Shown here: positions 50,391-59,618 of the stretch, one piece after another
Layout: each line of letters begins with the position of its first letter
Numbering within the stretch: the stretch's first letter is position 1
Origin: Halosolutus amylolyticus
Lineage (GTDB): Archaea; Halobacteriota; Halobacteria; Halobacteriales; Natrialbaceae
Assembly (NCBI RefSeq): GCF_023566055.1
Contig: NZ_JALIQP010000002.1
Location: 310,001 to 374,000, forward strand
Reading direction: 5' to 3'
Length of the DNA stretch: 64,000 nucleotides
Notes under the pieces: generated by a model
Database searches by the model: none
Told to the model about the DNA's origin: nothing
What the model saw: the letters and a program-made list of their open reading frames with translations, nothing else
Position numbers and translations under genes: made by a program

Positions 50391-53270
50391 TCAATCGTCG
50401 TCTTCCGACGACAACCTCGCCAACGACTCCTCGCCGATCTCTTCGAGGACGCGCTCGTGGAACGCCTGCAGGGCCGCGCTCTCGTCCTCGGCGAGGACGA
50501 CGTCGCTGGCAGAGAGCGTCGCCAGGCCGAACGCCCGCGGCGTCGGCGAGTCCAGCAGGTGGCGCTCGATCGCGATCTCGCCCGCGTCGATCGCCGCGAC
50601 GACGTCTTCGATCGCGTCGACGTTGAGTTTGTCCTCCAAGATCTCGCGGTAGGTCTCCTCGATCACGGCGAACTCCTCGAGATCCTCGGCGAAACCCAGC
50701 AGCATCTCGCTCGAGACCTGCTGTTCGCTAGCGGACTTCTCGTACCCCTTGTACCGTTTGAGGATCATCAGCGATCGCGTCGCGTTGATCCGGAAGTACC
50801 GCTGGAGCAGGTCGGTGTCGGCGATGGCCGCACGGAGGTCCGAACGCACCTGCTCGGGGTCGAGGTCGTCGACGATGCCCTCGAGGTCGACCTTGCGGTT
50901 CAGCGGCATCGAGAGGACGAAGCCGTTGTCCGCGACCGCCACCCGGACGTTCGCGGTCGCCTCCTGGGCGCAGCGATACGCGAGCAGGCGGGAGAGGCCG
51001 TCGTTGAACTTGCGGCCGTACGCCGAGTGGACGTAGTAGTGACGCTCGTACTCCTCGCGATCGCGCTCGACCTCGATCGCGAGCCGATCGGGTGTGCTCA
51101 CGCTCTCGGCCCCGGCGAAACGAACCTGGTGGTCGAACAGCCGGGCGATCGCGCGCACGCTATCGTCGTCGAGCGGGAACTCCCGCAGCCACGCGCGGAC
51201 CCGTGGCGGGCCGCCCGCGTCGTAGCGCTCGAGCAACTCGGCCTGAAACTCGAGGATCTCCCGGCCCAGATCGTACGAGAGCGGAAGCCGCTCGGAGTAC
51301 CACGAGGGAACCGTCGGGCGGGCGCTGGTTCGATCGACGTACACCTTCGATCCGCGCCGGTACCGGTACTCGAAGTGATCGCCGCCGAGGACGAAGACGT
51401 CGCCCTTCTCGAGAGTGTCGAGGTAGTTCTCGTCGAGTTGGCCGACCCACTCGTCGCTCGCGCGGGTGTGGACGTCGCAGGTGAACGAGTCGGGGATCGT
51501 CCCGATGTTGGTCATGTAGATGACCCGCGCCAGGCGGCCGCGCTTGCCGATCAGCGGTTCGCCCACGGGGAACTCCTCGTGGTGGTGCTGGCCGTCGGGC
51601 GGGTCGTTCTCGTCGCGCCAGACCTTCGCGTAGACGTTTCGATCCTCGAGCCCCGCGTACTCGGCCGTGAGGTACCGCATCAGCTGTTCGTACTCCTCGT
51701 CGGAGAAGTCCCGATAGGGGTAGGCCCGCCGGAGGATCGACTTCACCTCGGACTCGGGCCTGATCTCGGCGATCGCCATCCCGTAGACGTGCTGGGCGGC
51801 GACGTCCTGGGCGTTCTCGGGGATCGAGACCGAGTCGACGAACCCCTCCTCGGCCTTCTGCAGCATGACCGCACACTCGAGCAGTTCGTCCCGATCGAGC
51901 GCGATCACGCGACCGGTGACGGTCTGTCCGACGCGGTGGCCCGCCCGGCCGATCCGCTGGAGCAGGGCCGCGACGGACTTCGGAGAGCCGACCTGCACGA
52001 CGAGGTCGACGTGGGGCATGTCGATCCCCAGTTCGAGCGAGGTCGATGAGGTCACGACGTCCAGATCCCCTTCCTTCAGTCGGCCCTCGACGTCCTGGCG
52101 GACGTCCTTCGAGAGGCTGCCGTGGTGACAGGCGGAGTTGCCCTCGTCGTAGGCGTCGAACCGCTCGCGGAGGTTGTGCAGAACCCGTTCCGCACCCGAT
52201 CGGGTGTTGGTAAAGACGAGCGTGTTCGTGTGGTCCTGCACGTGCTCGTGGAGGCTCCGGTAGAACCGCTCCTGGACGACCTCGCGGGACGTGTTGATCA
52301 GGTCGTCGGTCGGACACTCGAGTTCGATGTCGAACTCGCGGGCGAAGCGGGCGTCGACGATCTCGTAGGGTCGCGGTTCGCGGGCCTCCGCCCCGCTCGA
52401 ACCGTCCCCGTCGCGTAGCCCCTCGCTCGGCTCCCCGCCGGGTTCCTCACAGCCGACCAGAAATTCGGCAACCTGTGACAGCGGCTCGATCGTCGCCGAA
52501 CAGCCGATCCGCGTGATCTCGTTCTCGGCCATCGCCTCGAGTCGCTCGAGACTCACCGACAGGTGGGTGCCCCGCTTGCCGTCGGCCAGCGAGTGGATCT
52601 CGTCGACGATGACGTACTCCACGGTGCGGAGTTTCTCGCGGAACTTCGGCGAGTTGAGCAAGATCGCGAGGGTTTCGGGCGTCGTATTGAGAATGTGGGG
52701 CGTCTCCTCGAGCATCTTCTGGCGATCGCTCGAGTCCGTGTCGCCGTGGCGGATGGCGTGGCGGATCTCGCCCATCTCCCGATCGCCGTCTCGCGGGCCC
52801 TGCCCGCTCGCTTCTTCCGCGGCGCGTGGCGCCGCGCCTTTCTCGACGATCGACTCGATCCCCTCCAGGGGCACCTCGAGGTTTCGGTGGATGTCGTTGG
52901 CGAGGGACTTGAGCGGCGAGACGTACAGACAGTAGACCGAATTCTCGAGGCCGTCTTCCGAGTCGCGATCGCGTTTGTAGAGTTCGTTGATGATCGAGAG
53001 AAACGACGACATCGTCTTCCCGCTTCCCGTCGGCGCACAGACCAGCGTGTTCGTTCCGTCGTGGATCTTCGGGATCGCGCCCTGCTGTGGCGGCGTGAAG
53101 AATCCGTCGTTCTCGGGGACGAACTCGCCGAACTCCTCGAGCCACCACTGCTGGACCGCGGGCTCTAGCAGGTCGAAGACGTCCCGGTCCTCGATCGTGA
53201 CCGCCGCGGGATCGAACGGGAGGGCGTCGTCGGCGATCGGCAAGTCGAGGGACTCGGGCCCGGCCATCAT
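50391..53270 (-). CDS. lhr: Lhr-type large ATP-dependent helicase
   Basis: 959 residues from two adjacent in-frame ATGs at 53270/53267. SF2 motifs are FTPPQQGAIPKI (Q-motif region), Walker A APTGSGKT, VSPLKSLANDI, DEIH in VDEIHSLADGKRG, GCSATIEP, SSTSLELGID and QRIGRAGHR. The remaining C-terminal third is the Lhr winged-helix and Lhr-specific module. It probably unwinds DNA or DNA-RNA hybrids in repair. The variable loop near residues 140-165 carries an in-frame CAC-loop hairpin (52818-52836). Upstream frame continuation to 54092 is antisense noise. Confidence 0.92.
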   Translation of the reverse strand: MMAGPESLDLPIADDALPFDPAAVTIEDRDVFDLLEPAVQQWWLEEFGEFVPENDGFFTPPQQGAIPKIHDGTNTLVCAPTGSGKTMSSFLSIINELYKRDRDSEDGLENSVYCLYVSPLKSLANDIHRNLEVPLEGIESIVEKGAAPRAAEEASGQGPRDGDREMGEIRHAIRHGDTDSSDRQKMLEETPHILNTTPETLAILLNSPKFREKLRTVEYVIVDEIHSLADGKRGTHLSVSLERLEAMAENEITRIGCSATIEPLSQVAEFLVGCEEPGGEPSEGLRDGDGSSGAEAREPRPYEIVDARFAREFDIELECPTDDLINTSREVVQERFYRSLHEHVQDHTNTLVFTNTRSGAERVLHNLRERFDAYDEGNSACHHGSLSKDVRQDVEGRLKEGDLDVVTSSTSLELGIDMPHVDLVVQVGSPKSVAALLQRIGRAGHRVGQTVTGRVIALDRDELLECAVMLQKAEEGFVDSVSIPENAQDVAAQHVYGMAIAEIRPESEVKSILRRAYPYRDFSDEEYEQLMRYLTAEYAGLEDRNVYAKVWRDENDPPDGQHHHEEFPVGEPLIGKRGRLARVIYMTNIGTIPDSFTCDVHTRASDEWVGQLDENYLDTLEKGDVFVLGGDHFEYRYRRGSKVYVDRTSARPTVPSWYSERLPLSYDLGREILEFQAELLERYDAGGPPRVRAWLREFPLDDDSVRAIARLFDHQVRFAGAESVSTPDRLAIEVERDREEYERHYYVHSAYGRKFNDGLSRLLAYRCAQEATANVRVAVADNGFVLSMPLNRKVDLEGIVDDLDPEQVRSDLRAAIADTDLLQRYFRINATRSLMILKRYKGYEKSASEQQVSSEMLLGFAEDLEEFAVIEETYREILEDKLNVDAIEDVVAAIDAGEIAIERHLLDSPTPRAFGLATLSASDVVLAEDESAALQAFHERVLEEIGEESLARLSSEDDD
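52818..52836 (-). repeat. CAC-loop hairpin inside the Lhr helicase gene
   Basis: On the coding strand: CGCGGCGC, loop CAC, GCGCCGCG, flanked by G on both sides. An 8-bp perfect stem. It is read as G-A-A-P-R-A-A with the loop as Pro-Arg (CCA CGC), in exactly the same frame as the two hairpins in the RND gene at 57001 and 57058. Flanking sequences also align (GAGAAAG upstream, GCGAGCGGG downstream). Confidence 0.65.
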
Positions 53271-53326
53271 CGTCGTCTGCGGGAGCGGTATGTAAGAGGG
53301 TTTGGCTACCGGAGCGGAAGTGAATT

Positions 53327-54388
53327 TTAGAACTCGGTGACGACTTCCACGCCCCGCGTCTCGTAGTCGGTCATCGCCGCGAGTCGATCCGAGACGTCCG
53401 CGAGTCCGACGCGCCGCGTAACCAGTTTCTCGGGCGCGAGTCGGCCCGCATCGATCATTCGCAGGAGTTCGTCGTACCGGGAAGGCGGCATCCCGCGCGA
53501 GCCGACGACCGTGACGTCCCACCGGGTGATCTCGTCGATCGGGAGCGGGACCTCGCCGCGCTCGGCGTCGGTCGTCAGTCCGAGCTGGACGTGGGTCCCC
53601 CGGATCCCGAGACAGTCGAGGCTGTTCCGGCACGTCTCGGCGCGACCGAGCGCGTCGACGGAGACGTGTGCCCCGCCGTCCGTGATCGCCTCGATTTCTG
53701 CAGGGACGTCCGCGCAGTCGGACGCGTCGATCGTCGCTTCGGCACCCAGATCGATCGCCATCGCGAGCGGCTCTTCGCGCACGTCGACGGCGACGACGGT
53801 CCCGCCGAGGGCCGTCGCGATCTGGACCGCGGCCAGTCCGAGGCCGCCACAGCCGTGGACGGCGACCCAGTCGCCGCCGGCGAGGTCGACGCGGTGTGCG
53901 AGCGCGTGGAACGCGGTCACGTACCGACAGCCGAGTGCGGCCGCCTCCGTCGGCGAGACGTCGGCCGGAAGTCGAGTCAGGTTGAACGCCGCGTGTGGGA
54001 CGTGGACCTGCTCGGCGAACGCGCCTGGGACGCTGGATTCGAACCCGAGCGCGTAGCCGTCCTCGCAGACGTTTCCGTGGCCGGTCCGACACTGGGGACA
54101 GCCACCCTCGCCGAGGTTGAACGGAATCACCACCCGATCGCCGACCGAGAGTCGATCCACCCGGTCACCGACGCGGGCCACCCGACCCGCGGGTTCGTGA
54201 CCGAGGATCTGTCCGATCGGCACCTGATCGTCGGCCCACTCGCCGTGGCCCTGCCAGGCGTGCCAGTCGCTCCGACAGATGCCACACGCCTCGACGTCGA
54301 CGACGGCCCCGTGCGGAGCGGGGTCGGGCGGATCGACGTCCTCGATCGAGAGCGGTTCGCCGTACTCCTCGAGCACTGCAGCGCGCAT
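53327..54388 (-). CDS. Zinc-dependent alcohol dehydrogenase (MDR family)
   Basis: 353 residues. Catalytic zinc ligands are in CGICRSDWHAW and GHEPAGRVA. The structural-zinc loop has three Cys, in CPQCRTGHGNVC, where a fourth would be expected, as in several archaeal members. The NAD(P)-binding Rossmann motif is in VHGCGGLGLAAVQ, and AVDVRE with Asp after strand 2 points to NAD. The substrate is unknown. The long frame extending to 54508 overlaps the divergent MBL gene, so the ATG at 54388 is chosen. Confidence 0.87.
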   Translation of the reverse strand: MRAAVLEEYGEPLSIEDVDPPDPAPHGAVVDVEACGICRSDWHAWQGHGEWADDQVPIGQILGHEPAGRVARVGDRVDRLSVGDRVVIPFNLGEGGCPQCRTGHGNVCEDGYALGFESSVPGAFAEQVHVPHAAFNLTRLPADVSPTEAAALGCRYVTAFHALAHRVDLAGGDWVAVHGCGGLGLAAVQIATALGGTVVAVDVREEPLAMAIDLGAEATIDASDCADVPAEIEAITDGGAHVSVDALGRAETCRNSLDCLGIRGTHVQLGLTTDAERGEVPLPIDEITRWDVTVVGSRGMPPSRYDELLRMIDAGRLAPEKLVTRRVGLADVSDRLAAMTDYETRGVEVVTEF

Positions 54389-54497
54389 ATCGTCGGTATC
54401 GTTCGCCGCCGAGTTAACAGATCCGACACCAATTTCGCGCGCGACACCGCGTTTCCGAGAGGTCACCCTTATCGGACCGGCCGTCAGAGAGGTCCGT

Positions 54498-55232
54498 ATG
54501 CGCGTCACCTTTCTCGGAACTGGCAGCGCGATGCCGACCGGCGAACGATTTCAGACCGGGATCCTGGTTCAGGAGGACGGCCGATCGCTCCTTGTCGACT
54601 GCGGCTCGGGCGTGCTCCACCGCCTCCAGCAGTCCGGCGTCGGCTACGAGAACGTCTCGACCGTCCTGCTCACGCACCACCACCTCGATCACGTCGCGGA
54701 CCTGCTCCCGCTGATGAAAGCCCGGTGGCTGGCCGGCGAGGAACACCTCGAAGTCGTCGGCCCGCAGGGGACCAAGGCGCTGGTCGACGACCTCCTCTCG
54801 GTCCACGAGTACATGCAGGACAAACTCGACCTGCAGGTTCGCGAGGTCGTCCCCGGCGAGTTCTCGGTGGCGGGGTTCGACGTCTCGGCCTACGAGACGC
54901 GCCACTCGCTTCCCTGTCTCGCCTACCGGTTCGACGATCGGTTCACGTTCAGCGGCGACAGCGAGGCGTTCGCCGGCCTGGCCAACTTCGCCGAGGGCTC
55001 CGCGATCCTCGCCCACGACTGCTCGTTCCCCGACGACGTCGACGTCTCGAACCACCCGACGCCCGCCGCGCTCGGCCGGGAACTGGCCGGCCGGGAGATC
55101 GGCCGGGTCTACCTGACCCACCTCTACCCCCACACCGACGATCGCCACGAGGAGATGCTCGAGTCGATCGGAGCCCACTACGACGGCGACGTCCGGTTCG
55201 CGGAGGACCTCACGACTGTCTCGATCGAGTGA
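54498..55232 (+). CDS. MBL-fold metallo-hydrolase (RNase Z-like)
   Basis: 244 residues. The metal-binding motif HHHLDH is in VLLTHHHLDHVADLLPL. Further ligands are His in ETRHSLPCLAY and HDCSFPDD, the latter with Asp, and the final His in YLTHLYPHTDD. The N-terminal FLGTGSAMPTGERFQT matches the RNase Z/phosphodiesterase-like group of MBL proteins. The length is short for a true tRNase Z and no exosite is seen, so the substrate is uncertain. TATA-like CCTTATCGG is about 27 nt upstream. Confidence 0.82.
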   Translation: MRVTFLGTGSAMPTGERFQTGILVQEDGRSLLVDCGSGVLHRLQQSGVGYENVSTVLLTHHHLDHVADLLPLMKARWLAGEEHLEVVGPQGTKALVDDLLSVHEYMQDKLDLQVREVVPGEFSVAGFDVSAYETRHSLPCLAYRFDDRFTFSGDSEAFAGLANFAEGSAILAHDCSFPDDVDVSNHPTPAALGRELAGREIGRVYLTHLYPHTDDRHEEMLESIGAHYDGDVRFAEDLTTVSIE

Positions 55233-55315
55233 CCGTCGCCAGATCCGGTCGGCGGAAACACGTGTGTGGTGCGCGCCGAACGACCCGTCATGTCCTGTTA
55301 GTAGTCGGGTAACAA

Positions 55316-55326
55316 CAGATATATCC
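55316..55326 (+). promoter_or_regulatory. TATA-like promoter of the RND exporter operon
   Basis: AGATATATCCC lies about 35 nt upstream of the ATG at 55356, which begins a 15-codon frame ending in the GTGA start of the exporter, and about 80 nt upstream of that GTG. Confidence 0.5.
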
Positions 55327-55355
55327 CTGCCCGTTTCGGAAGGGACCACCAAGGA

Positions 55356-55403
55356 ATGAATTCGACGATCGGTCCGACGAGTCGACACGGTGATCGACGG
55401 TGA
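55356..55403 (+). CDS. Short upstream ORF (15 codons) overlapping the exporter start by GTGA
   Basis: MNSTIGPTSRHGDRR, then TGA overlapping the exporter GTG in the sequence GTGA. The position relative to the TATA box (about 35 nt) fits a leaderless or nearly leaderless start. Because the exporter itself begins with GTG and has no obvious Shine-Dalgarno site, coupling to this frame would explain its translation. Confidence 0.4.
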   Translation: MNSTIGPTSRHGDRR

Positions 55404-58400
55404 GCCTCCCCGATCGCATCGCGAACCTGATCACGACGCACTCGGCGATCGTCCTCGCCGCGCTCGTGCTGACCACCGCGCTGGTCGGCGCGGGTGCGCC
55501 GATGGTCGACGACCAGTCGTCGCTCGACCAGTACGAGAGCGACTCGCCCGAGGGTGAGGCCCTCGAGTACGCGGACGAGAACTTCTCGACCGACGATCAG
55601 GAGAACACGACGACGGTACAGGTGATCGTCAGGGGCAACGACGTCCTCACGAAGGACTCACTGCTCTCGTCGCTCGAATTCCAGCAGGAACTCCGGGACA
55701 ACGAGTCGATCAATTCGACGCTGGTCGACGACGAGGCGATCGTCGGCGTCGAGAACCTCGTGGCGACGACCGCGATCCGCGAGGAGCAGGCCGAGAACCT
55801 CTCCGAACGCGGGGAGGAACTCGAAAATCGCAGCGCGGAACTCAACGAGACTGCCGCAGAACTCAACGAGACCGCCGAGGAACTCGAGCAGCGATCGGCC
55901 GAACTCAACGAGACCGCCGACGACCTCGAGGCGGCGCTGAACCGGACCGTCGGAATCGAGACGGAGTACGCCGAACTGAACGCCTCCTACGAGGCCGGCG
56001 AAATCACCCAGCAGGAGTACGAACAGCGAGCGGCCGACTTCGAAGACCAGCTCGACGCCGTCTACGAGAACGCGACCGCCGACCTCGACGACGAGCAGGC
56101 GGCCCAGTTCGCCGCCGCCATGTCGAACGCGCGGGAGATCCAGTCGTCGCTCGTCGAGGTCGAACGGGCGTACGAGACCGGCGAGATGAACGAGACGGAG
56201 TACGATGAACGCTCGGCCGAACTCGAGGATCAGCTCGAAGACGTCTACCTCCAGGGCACGCAGGGCGTCCTCGAGGACGAGTACGCGCAACTCGAGGAAG
56301 ACAGCGAACAGCTCGAGGAAGACTTCGAGCAACTCGAAGCGGACAGCGAACAGCTCGAGGAGGACTTCGAGGAACTCGCGGACGACCGCGAGGAACTCGA
56401 GGAAGCCGGCCAGCCGCCGCTTTCCGACCAGATCGATCGGCTCGAGGGGATGAACGAGTCGGAGTACGAGGAGACGCTCACGAGCGTCCTCTCGGAGGAC
56501 GGCGACCAGGGCGGCGACCTGGCCCTGCGCCTGATGCCGACGTCCTACGAACCGGGATCGACTGACGCGGACGCCCGGATGCTGTTCGTGACGCAGTCGA
56601 CCGAGAGCGGCGAGTTCCAGGGCCCGGGATCGGTCGACGAACGGACCACCGAGAGCCAGCTCGAACTTCGTGAACTCGCGGACGAGCGCGACCAGGAGAT
56701 GCTCGTCTTCGGCTCGGGAATCATCACGGACGAGATCGATCGATCGATGGGCGACAGCCTGGCGATCGTCTCGCCGCTCGCCCTGCTGTTCGTCGTCGTC
56801 GCGCTGCTGATCGCCTACCGCGATCCGCTCGACATCGTCCTCGGGGTCGCGGGTATCGGGGCGGTGCTGATCTGGACGTTCGGCTTCATGGGCTGGACCG
56901 ATATCGCGTTCAACCAGATGTTCGTCGCCATTCCCGTGCTCCTGATCGGGCTCTCGATCGACTACGCGATCCACGTCTTCATGCGCCATCGGGAGCAACG
57001 CGAGACGCCACGCGTCTCGGATAGGCGAACGGAGACCGGAGGGAACCGTGAGCAACGCGAGATGCCACGCATCTCGGGCGAGCAAACGGGGAGCGAAGCG
57101 ACCGACGTGCGCGGCTCGATGTCCGTCGCCCTCGCCGGCGTCGGCGTCGCGCTCGTCTGGGTGACGGCGACGACCGTCATCGGCTTCCTCTCGAACCTCG
57201 TCAGTCCGATCGGACCGATCCGCGAGTTCGGCGTCGTGAGCGCGTTCGGCATCCTCGCCGCGATGATCGTCTTCGGCGCGATGATCCCCGCGGCGAAAGT
57301 CGAGATCGACTCCCGACTCGAGGCGCGCGGGATCGATCGGCGCAAGCGGGCGTTCGGCACCGGCGGCGGTCGACTCGCCGACGTGCTCTCCGTGGGTGCG
57401 GTCGTCGCCCGGAAGGCCCCGCTCGTGGTCCTCGTCGTTACCCTGGTGGTGACCGCGGGTGGCGTCTACGGCGCGACCCAGGTGGACACCAGCTTCGACC
57501 AGGAGGACTTCCTTGCGGACAGTCCGCCCGCCTGGACCCAGGACCTGCCGGAACCGTTCAAGCCCGGCGAGTACAGCGCGAAGTCCGACCTCGAGTACGT
57601 CAACGATAACTTCCAGCGCCAGGACTCCCAGGCACAACTGCTCGTCAGGGGTGCGGTCACCGACGCCGAGACGCTCGAACGGGTGGCGGCGGCCGAGGAC
57701 GACGCCGCCGACAGCGACGTGGCGTACGAACTGGCGAGCGGCGAGGCCGACGTCCGCAGCCCGCTGTCGGTGATGGAGGACGTCGCGGCAGAGAACGAAT
57801 CGTTCAACGAATCGTTCCACGCGGCGGATACGGACGGCGACGACGTCCCCGACGAGAACCTCGAGGCGCTGTACGACGAACTCTACGAGATCGACGACGA
57901 GGCCGCGAGCGACGTGCTCTACCGCTCCGACGGCGAGTACGAGGCCGCCCGGCTGGTCGTCTCGATCCAGGGCGACGCCTCGAGCGCGGAAACGACCGAG
58001 GGAATGCGCGCCATCGCGGCGGACTTCGACGACGGCGACGAGCGCTGGTCCGTGGTGGCGACCGGCGATCCGATCGTGAACTACGTCGTCGAACAGGACC
58101 TCCTCGATACGGTGCTCGAGAGCCTGTTGATCACGCTCGTGGCCGTGTTCGTCTTCCTCACGGCCGCGTACTGGCTGACCGGTAACAGTGCGATGCTGGG
58201 CGCCGTGACCCTGCTCCCGGTCGCGCTCGCGGTCAGCTGGATCCTCGGGACGATGTACCTGATCGGGATGCCGTTCAACGTCCTGACGGGGATGATCACC
58301 AGCCTGACGATCGGGCTCGGCGTCGCCTACAGCATCCACGTCAGCGCCCGGTACACGCTCGAACTCGAGCGCCAGAACTCGGTCTGGGACGCCATGCACA

Positions 58401-58687
58401 CCACGGTGACGGGCACCGGCGGCGCGCTCCTCGGGAGCGCGGCGACCACCGTCGGCGGGTTCGGCGTCCTCGCGTTCGCCATCCTCCCCGTGCTCGAGCA
58501 GTTCGGAATCATCACGGCGCTGACGATTATTTACGCCTTCGTCGCGAGCGTGCTCGTCCTGCCGACCCTGCTCGTCCTCTGGACACGGTACTTCGGCCCC
58601 GACGTCCCGTTCGAGGCGCCCTCGCCCGCGAGTACGCGGGCTGCAAGCGACGGCGGCCGCCCCGACGATGGAGGTGACGAGCAGTGA
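55400..58687 (+). CDS. RND/MMPL-family membrane exporter with a long extracytoplasmic coiled coil
   Basis: 1095 residues from GTG 55400. The first membrane helix, at about 15-35, is followed by an extracellular region in which residues about 120-345 are a Glu-rich coiled coil with tandem LEED/LEEL heptads. Then two bundles of five to six helices, the first with LALLFVVVALLIAYRDPLDI and DYAIHVFMRH, the second with TLLPVALAVSWILGTMY and AYSIHVSARYTLE. These match the MMPL/sterol-sensing-like RND fold in tandem. A 38-residue repeat insertion lies in the first cytoplasmic loop (532-569). Substrate unknown; lipids are likely for MMPL. TrmB gene follows with a GTGA overlap. Confidence 0.88.
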   Translation: MSLPDRIANLITTHSAIVLAALVLTTALVGAGAPMVDDQSSLDQYESDSPEGEALEYADENFSTDDQENTTTVQVIVRGNDVLTKDSLLSSLEFQQELRDNESINSTLVDDEAIVGVENLVATTAIREEQAENLSERGEELENRSAELNETAAELNETAEELEQRSAELNETADDLEAALNRTVGIETEYAELNASYEAGEITQQEYEQRAADFEDQLDAVYENATADLDDEQAAQFAAAMSNAREIQSSLVEVERAYETGEMNETEYDERSAELEDQLEDVYLQGTQGVLEDEYAQLEEDSEQLEEDFEQLEADSEQLEEDFEELADDREELEEAGQPPLSDQIDRLEGMNESEYEETLTSVLSEDGDQGGDLALRLMPTSYEPGSTDADARMLFVTQSTESGEFQGPGSVDERTTESQLELRELADERDQEMLVFGSGIITDEIDRSMGDSLAIVSPLALLFVVVALLIAYRDPLDIVLGVAGIGAVLIWTFGFMGWTDIAFNQMFVAIPVLLIGLSIDYAIHVFMRHREQRETPRVSDRRTETGGNREQREMPRISGEQTGSEATDVRGSMSVALAGVGVALVWVTATTVIGFLSNLVSPIGPIREFGVVSAFGILAAMIVFGAMIPAAKVEIDSRLEARGIDRRKRAFGTGGGRLADVLSVGAVVARKAPLVVLVVTLVVTAGGVYGATQVDTSFDQEDFLADSPPAWTQDLPEPFKPGEYSAKSDLEYVNDNFQRQDSQAQLLVRGAVTDAETLERVAAAEDDAADSDVAYELASGEADVRSPLSVMEDVAAENESFNESFHAADTDGDDVPDENLEALYDELYEIDDEAASDVLYRSDGEYEAARLVVSIQGDASSAETTEGMRAIAADFDDGDERWSVVATGDPIVNYVVEQDLLDTVLESLLITLVAVFVFLTAAYWLTGNSAMLGAVTLLPVALAVSWILGTMYLIGMPFNVLTGMITSLTIGLGVAYSIHVSARYTLELERQNSVWDAMHTTVTGTGGALLGSAATTVGGFGVLAFAILPVLEQFGIITALTIIYAFVASVLVLPTLLVLWTRYFGPDVPFEAPSPASTRAASDGGRPDDGGDEQ
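56993..57106 (+). repeat. Tandem 57-bp repeat with CAC-loop hairpins inside the exporter gene
   Basis: Two 57-bp units (residues 532-550 and 551-569). Each holds an 8-bp perfect stem around CAC: CGAGACGC-CAC-GCGTCTCG (57001-57019) and CGAGATGC-CAC-GCATCTCG (57058-57076). The C-to-T change in one arm is matched by G-to-A in the other. Both are read in the same frame as EQRE-P-R (loop = Pro-Arg), and both fall in the loop between two membrane helices. Confidence 0.75.
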
Positions 58688-59445
58688 GCGGCGACGAGTC
58701 AGACGCTCTCGAAGCCTTCGAGCGCCTCGGCCTCACGAGCTACGAGGCCAAGGTCTTCATCGGCCTGCACCGAATCGGCTCGGGGACGGCCCGCGACGTC
58801 GCCCGGGTCGTCGACGTCCCGCGATCGCAGGTGTACGGCGTCGCCGAAACCCTCGAAGAGCGGGGATTGCTCGAGGTCCAGCAATCGAACCCCATCCGCT
58901 ACCGGCCGGTGAGCGTCGACGAGGCCCGCGAGATCCTGCGCGATCGGTTCGAGACCGAACAGGAGCGAGCCTTCGAGTACGTCGAGAACGTCCGCGAGGA
59001 GCCAAACGGCGAGGAAGAACAGGAGGACATCTGGACGGTCCGGGGGAGCGACCGGGTCGACGACCGCGTCGTCGACCTCCTCTCCAGTGCGGATCGGCGG
59101 ATCGTCTTCGGCACGCGCCTGCCGGAACTGCTCACCGACGACATCGCGGCGACGCTCGAAGAGCGCGCCGCGGCGGGCGTCGACGTCGTCGGTGTCAGCG
59201 GGACCGAGGGGGTCCGCGATCGGCTCGGTCGACTCGAGGGCGTCGACGCATTCGCGCCGCCCACCCATCGCCAGGACGACGATCGATCGGGCCGGATCGC
59301 CATCGTCGACGACGACGCGGTCCTGCTCTCGGTCGTCGACGACGACGGGTGCGAGACCGCGATCTGGAGTTCCGGATCGCTGTTCGCGTCGGTGTTGGTC
59401 CAGCTCATCCAGGTGGACGAGAAGACGCTGCTGGAGTCGCGTTGA
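58684..59445 (+). CDS. TrmB-family transcriptional regulator
   Basis: 253 residues from GTG 58684 within the GTGA overlap with the exporter. The N-terminal winged helix is LGLTSYEAKVFIGLHRIGSG, TARDVARVVDVPRSQVYGVA, ETLEERGLLEVQQS. The C-terminal 150 residues are a phospholipase-D-like TrmB sensor region (RIVFGTRLPELLTDDI, RIAIVDDDAVLLSVV). Translational coupling to the exporter makes it the likely regulator of that operon. The ligand is unknown; the sugar-binding C-terminal domain of full-length TrmB is not evident. Confidence 0.87.
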   Translation: MSGDESDALEAFERLGLTSYEAKVFIGLHRIGSGTARDVARVVDVPRSQVYGVAETLEERGLLEVQQSNPIRYRPVSVDEAREILRDRFETEQERAFEYVENVREEPNGEEEQEDIWTVRGSDRVDDRVVDLLSSADRRIVFGTRLPELLTDDIAATLEERAAAGVDVVGVSGTEGVRDRLGRLEGVDAFAPPTHRQDDDRSGRIAIVDDDAVLLSVVDDDGCETAIWSSGSLFASVLVQLIQVDEKTLLESR

Positions 59446-59502
59446 CCGGATTCGGTGCTTGCCGATCGAGTCAGGTTCGACATCGATCAGGAACCCTCCT
59501 TC

Positions 59503-59588
59503 TCATACGGTTTACTGTACGTCAGTTCCGGCGCAACCGCCGCCCGGATCGCGGTTGCGCCGGTACATCGGTACAGCAATCCGTATCA
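59503..59588. repeat. Dispersed palindromic element family 1, copy 4
   Basis: An 86-bp palindrome, TCATACGG to CCGTATCA. The inner stem GGCGCAACCGC/GCGGTTGCGCC encloses a 10-nt loop (CGCCCGGATC). The left arm TTTACTGTACGTCAGTTCC is identical to that of copy 2 over about 27 bp. It lies between the convergent ends of the TrmB and pelota genes, 30 bp from the pelota stop. Confidence 0.88.
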
Positions 59589-59618
59589 GTCGAGTCGATC
59601 GACCCGGAATCCCGCCTC

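Noticed and set aside
55658-58399. A 913-codon open frame antisense to the RND exporter
   Set aside because: Same reason: shadow of a GC-rich gene with clear membrane helices on the other strand.
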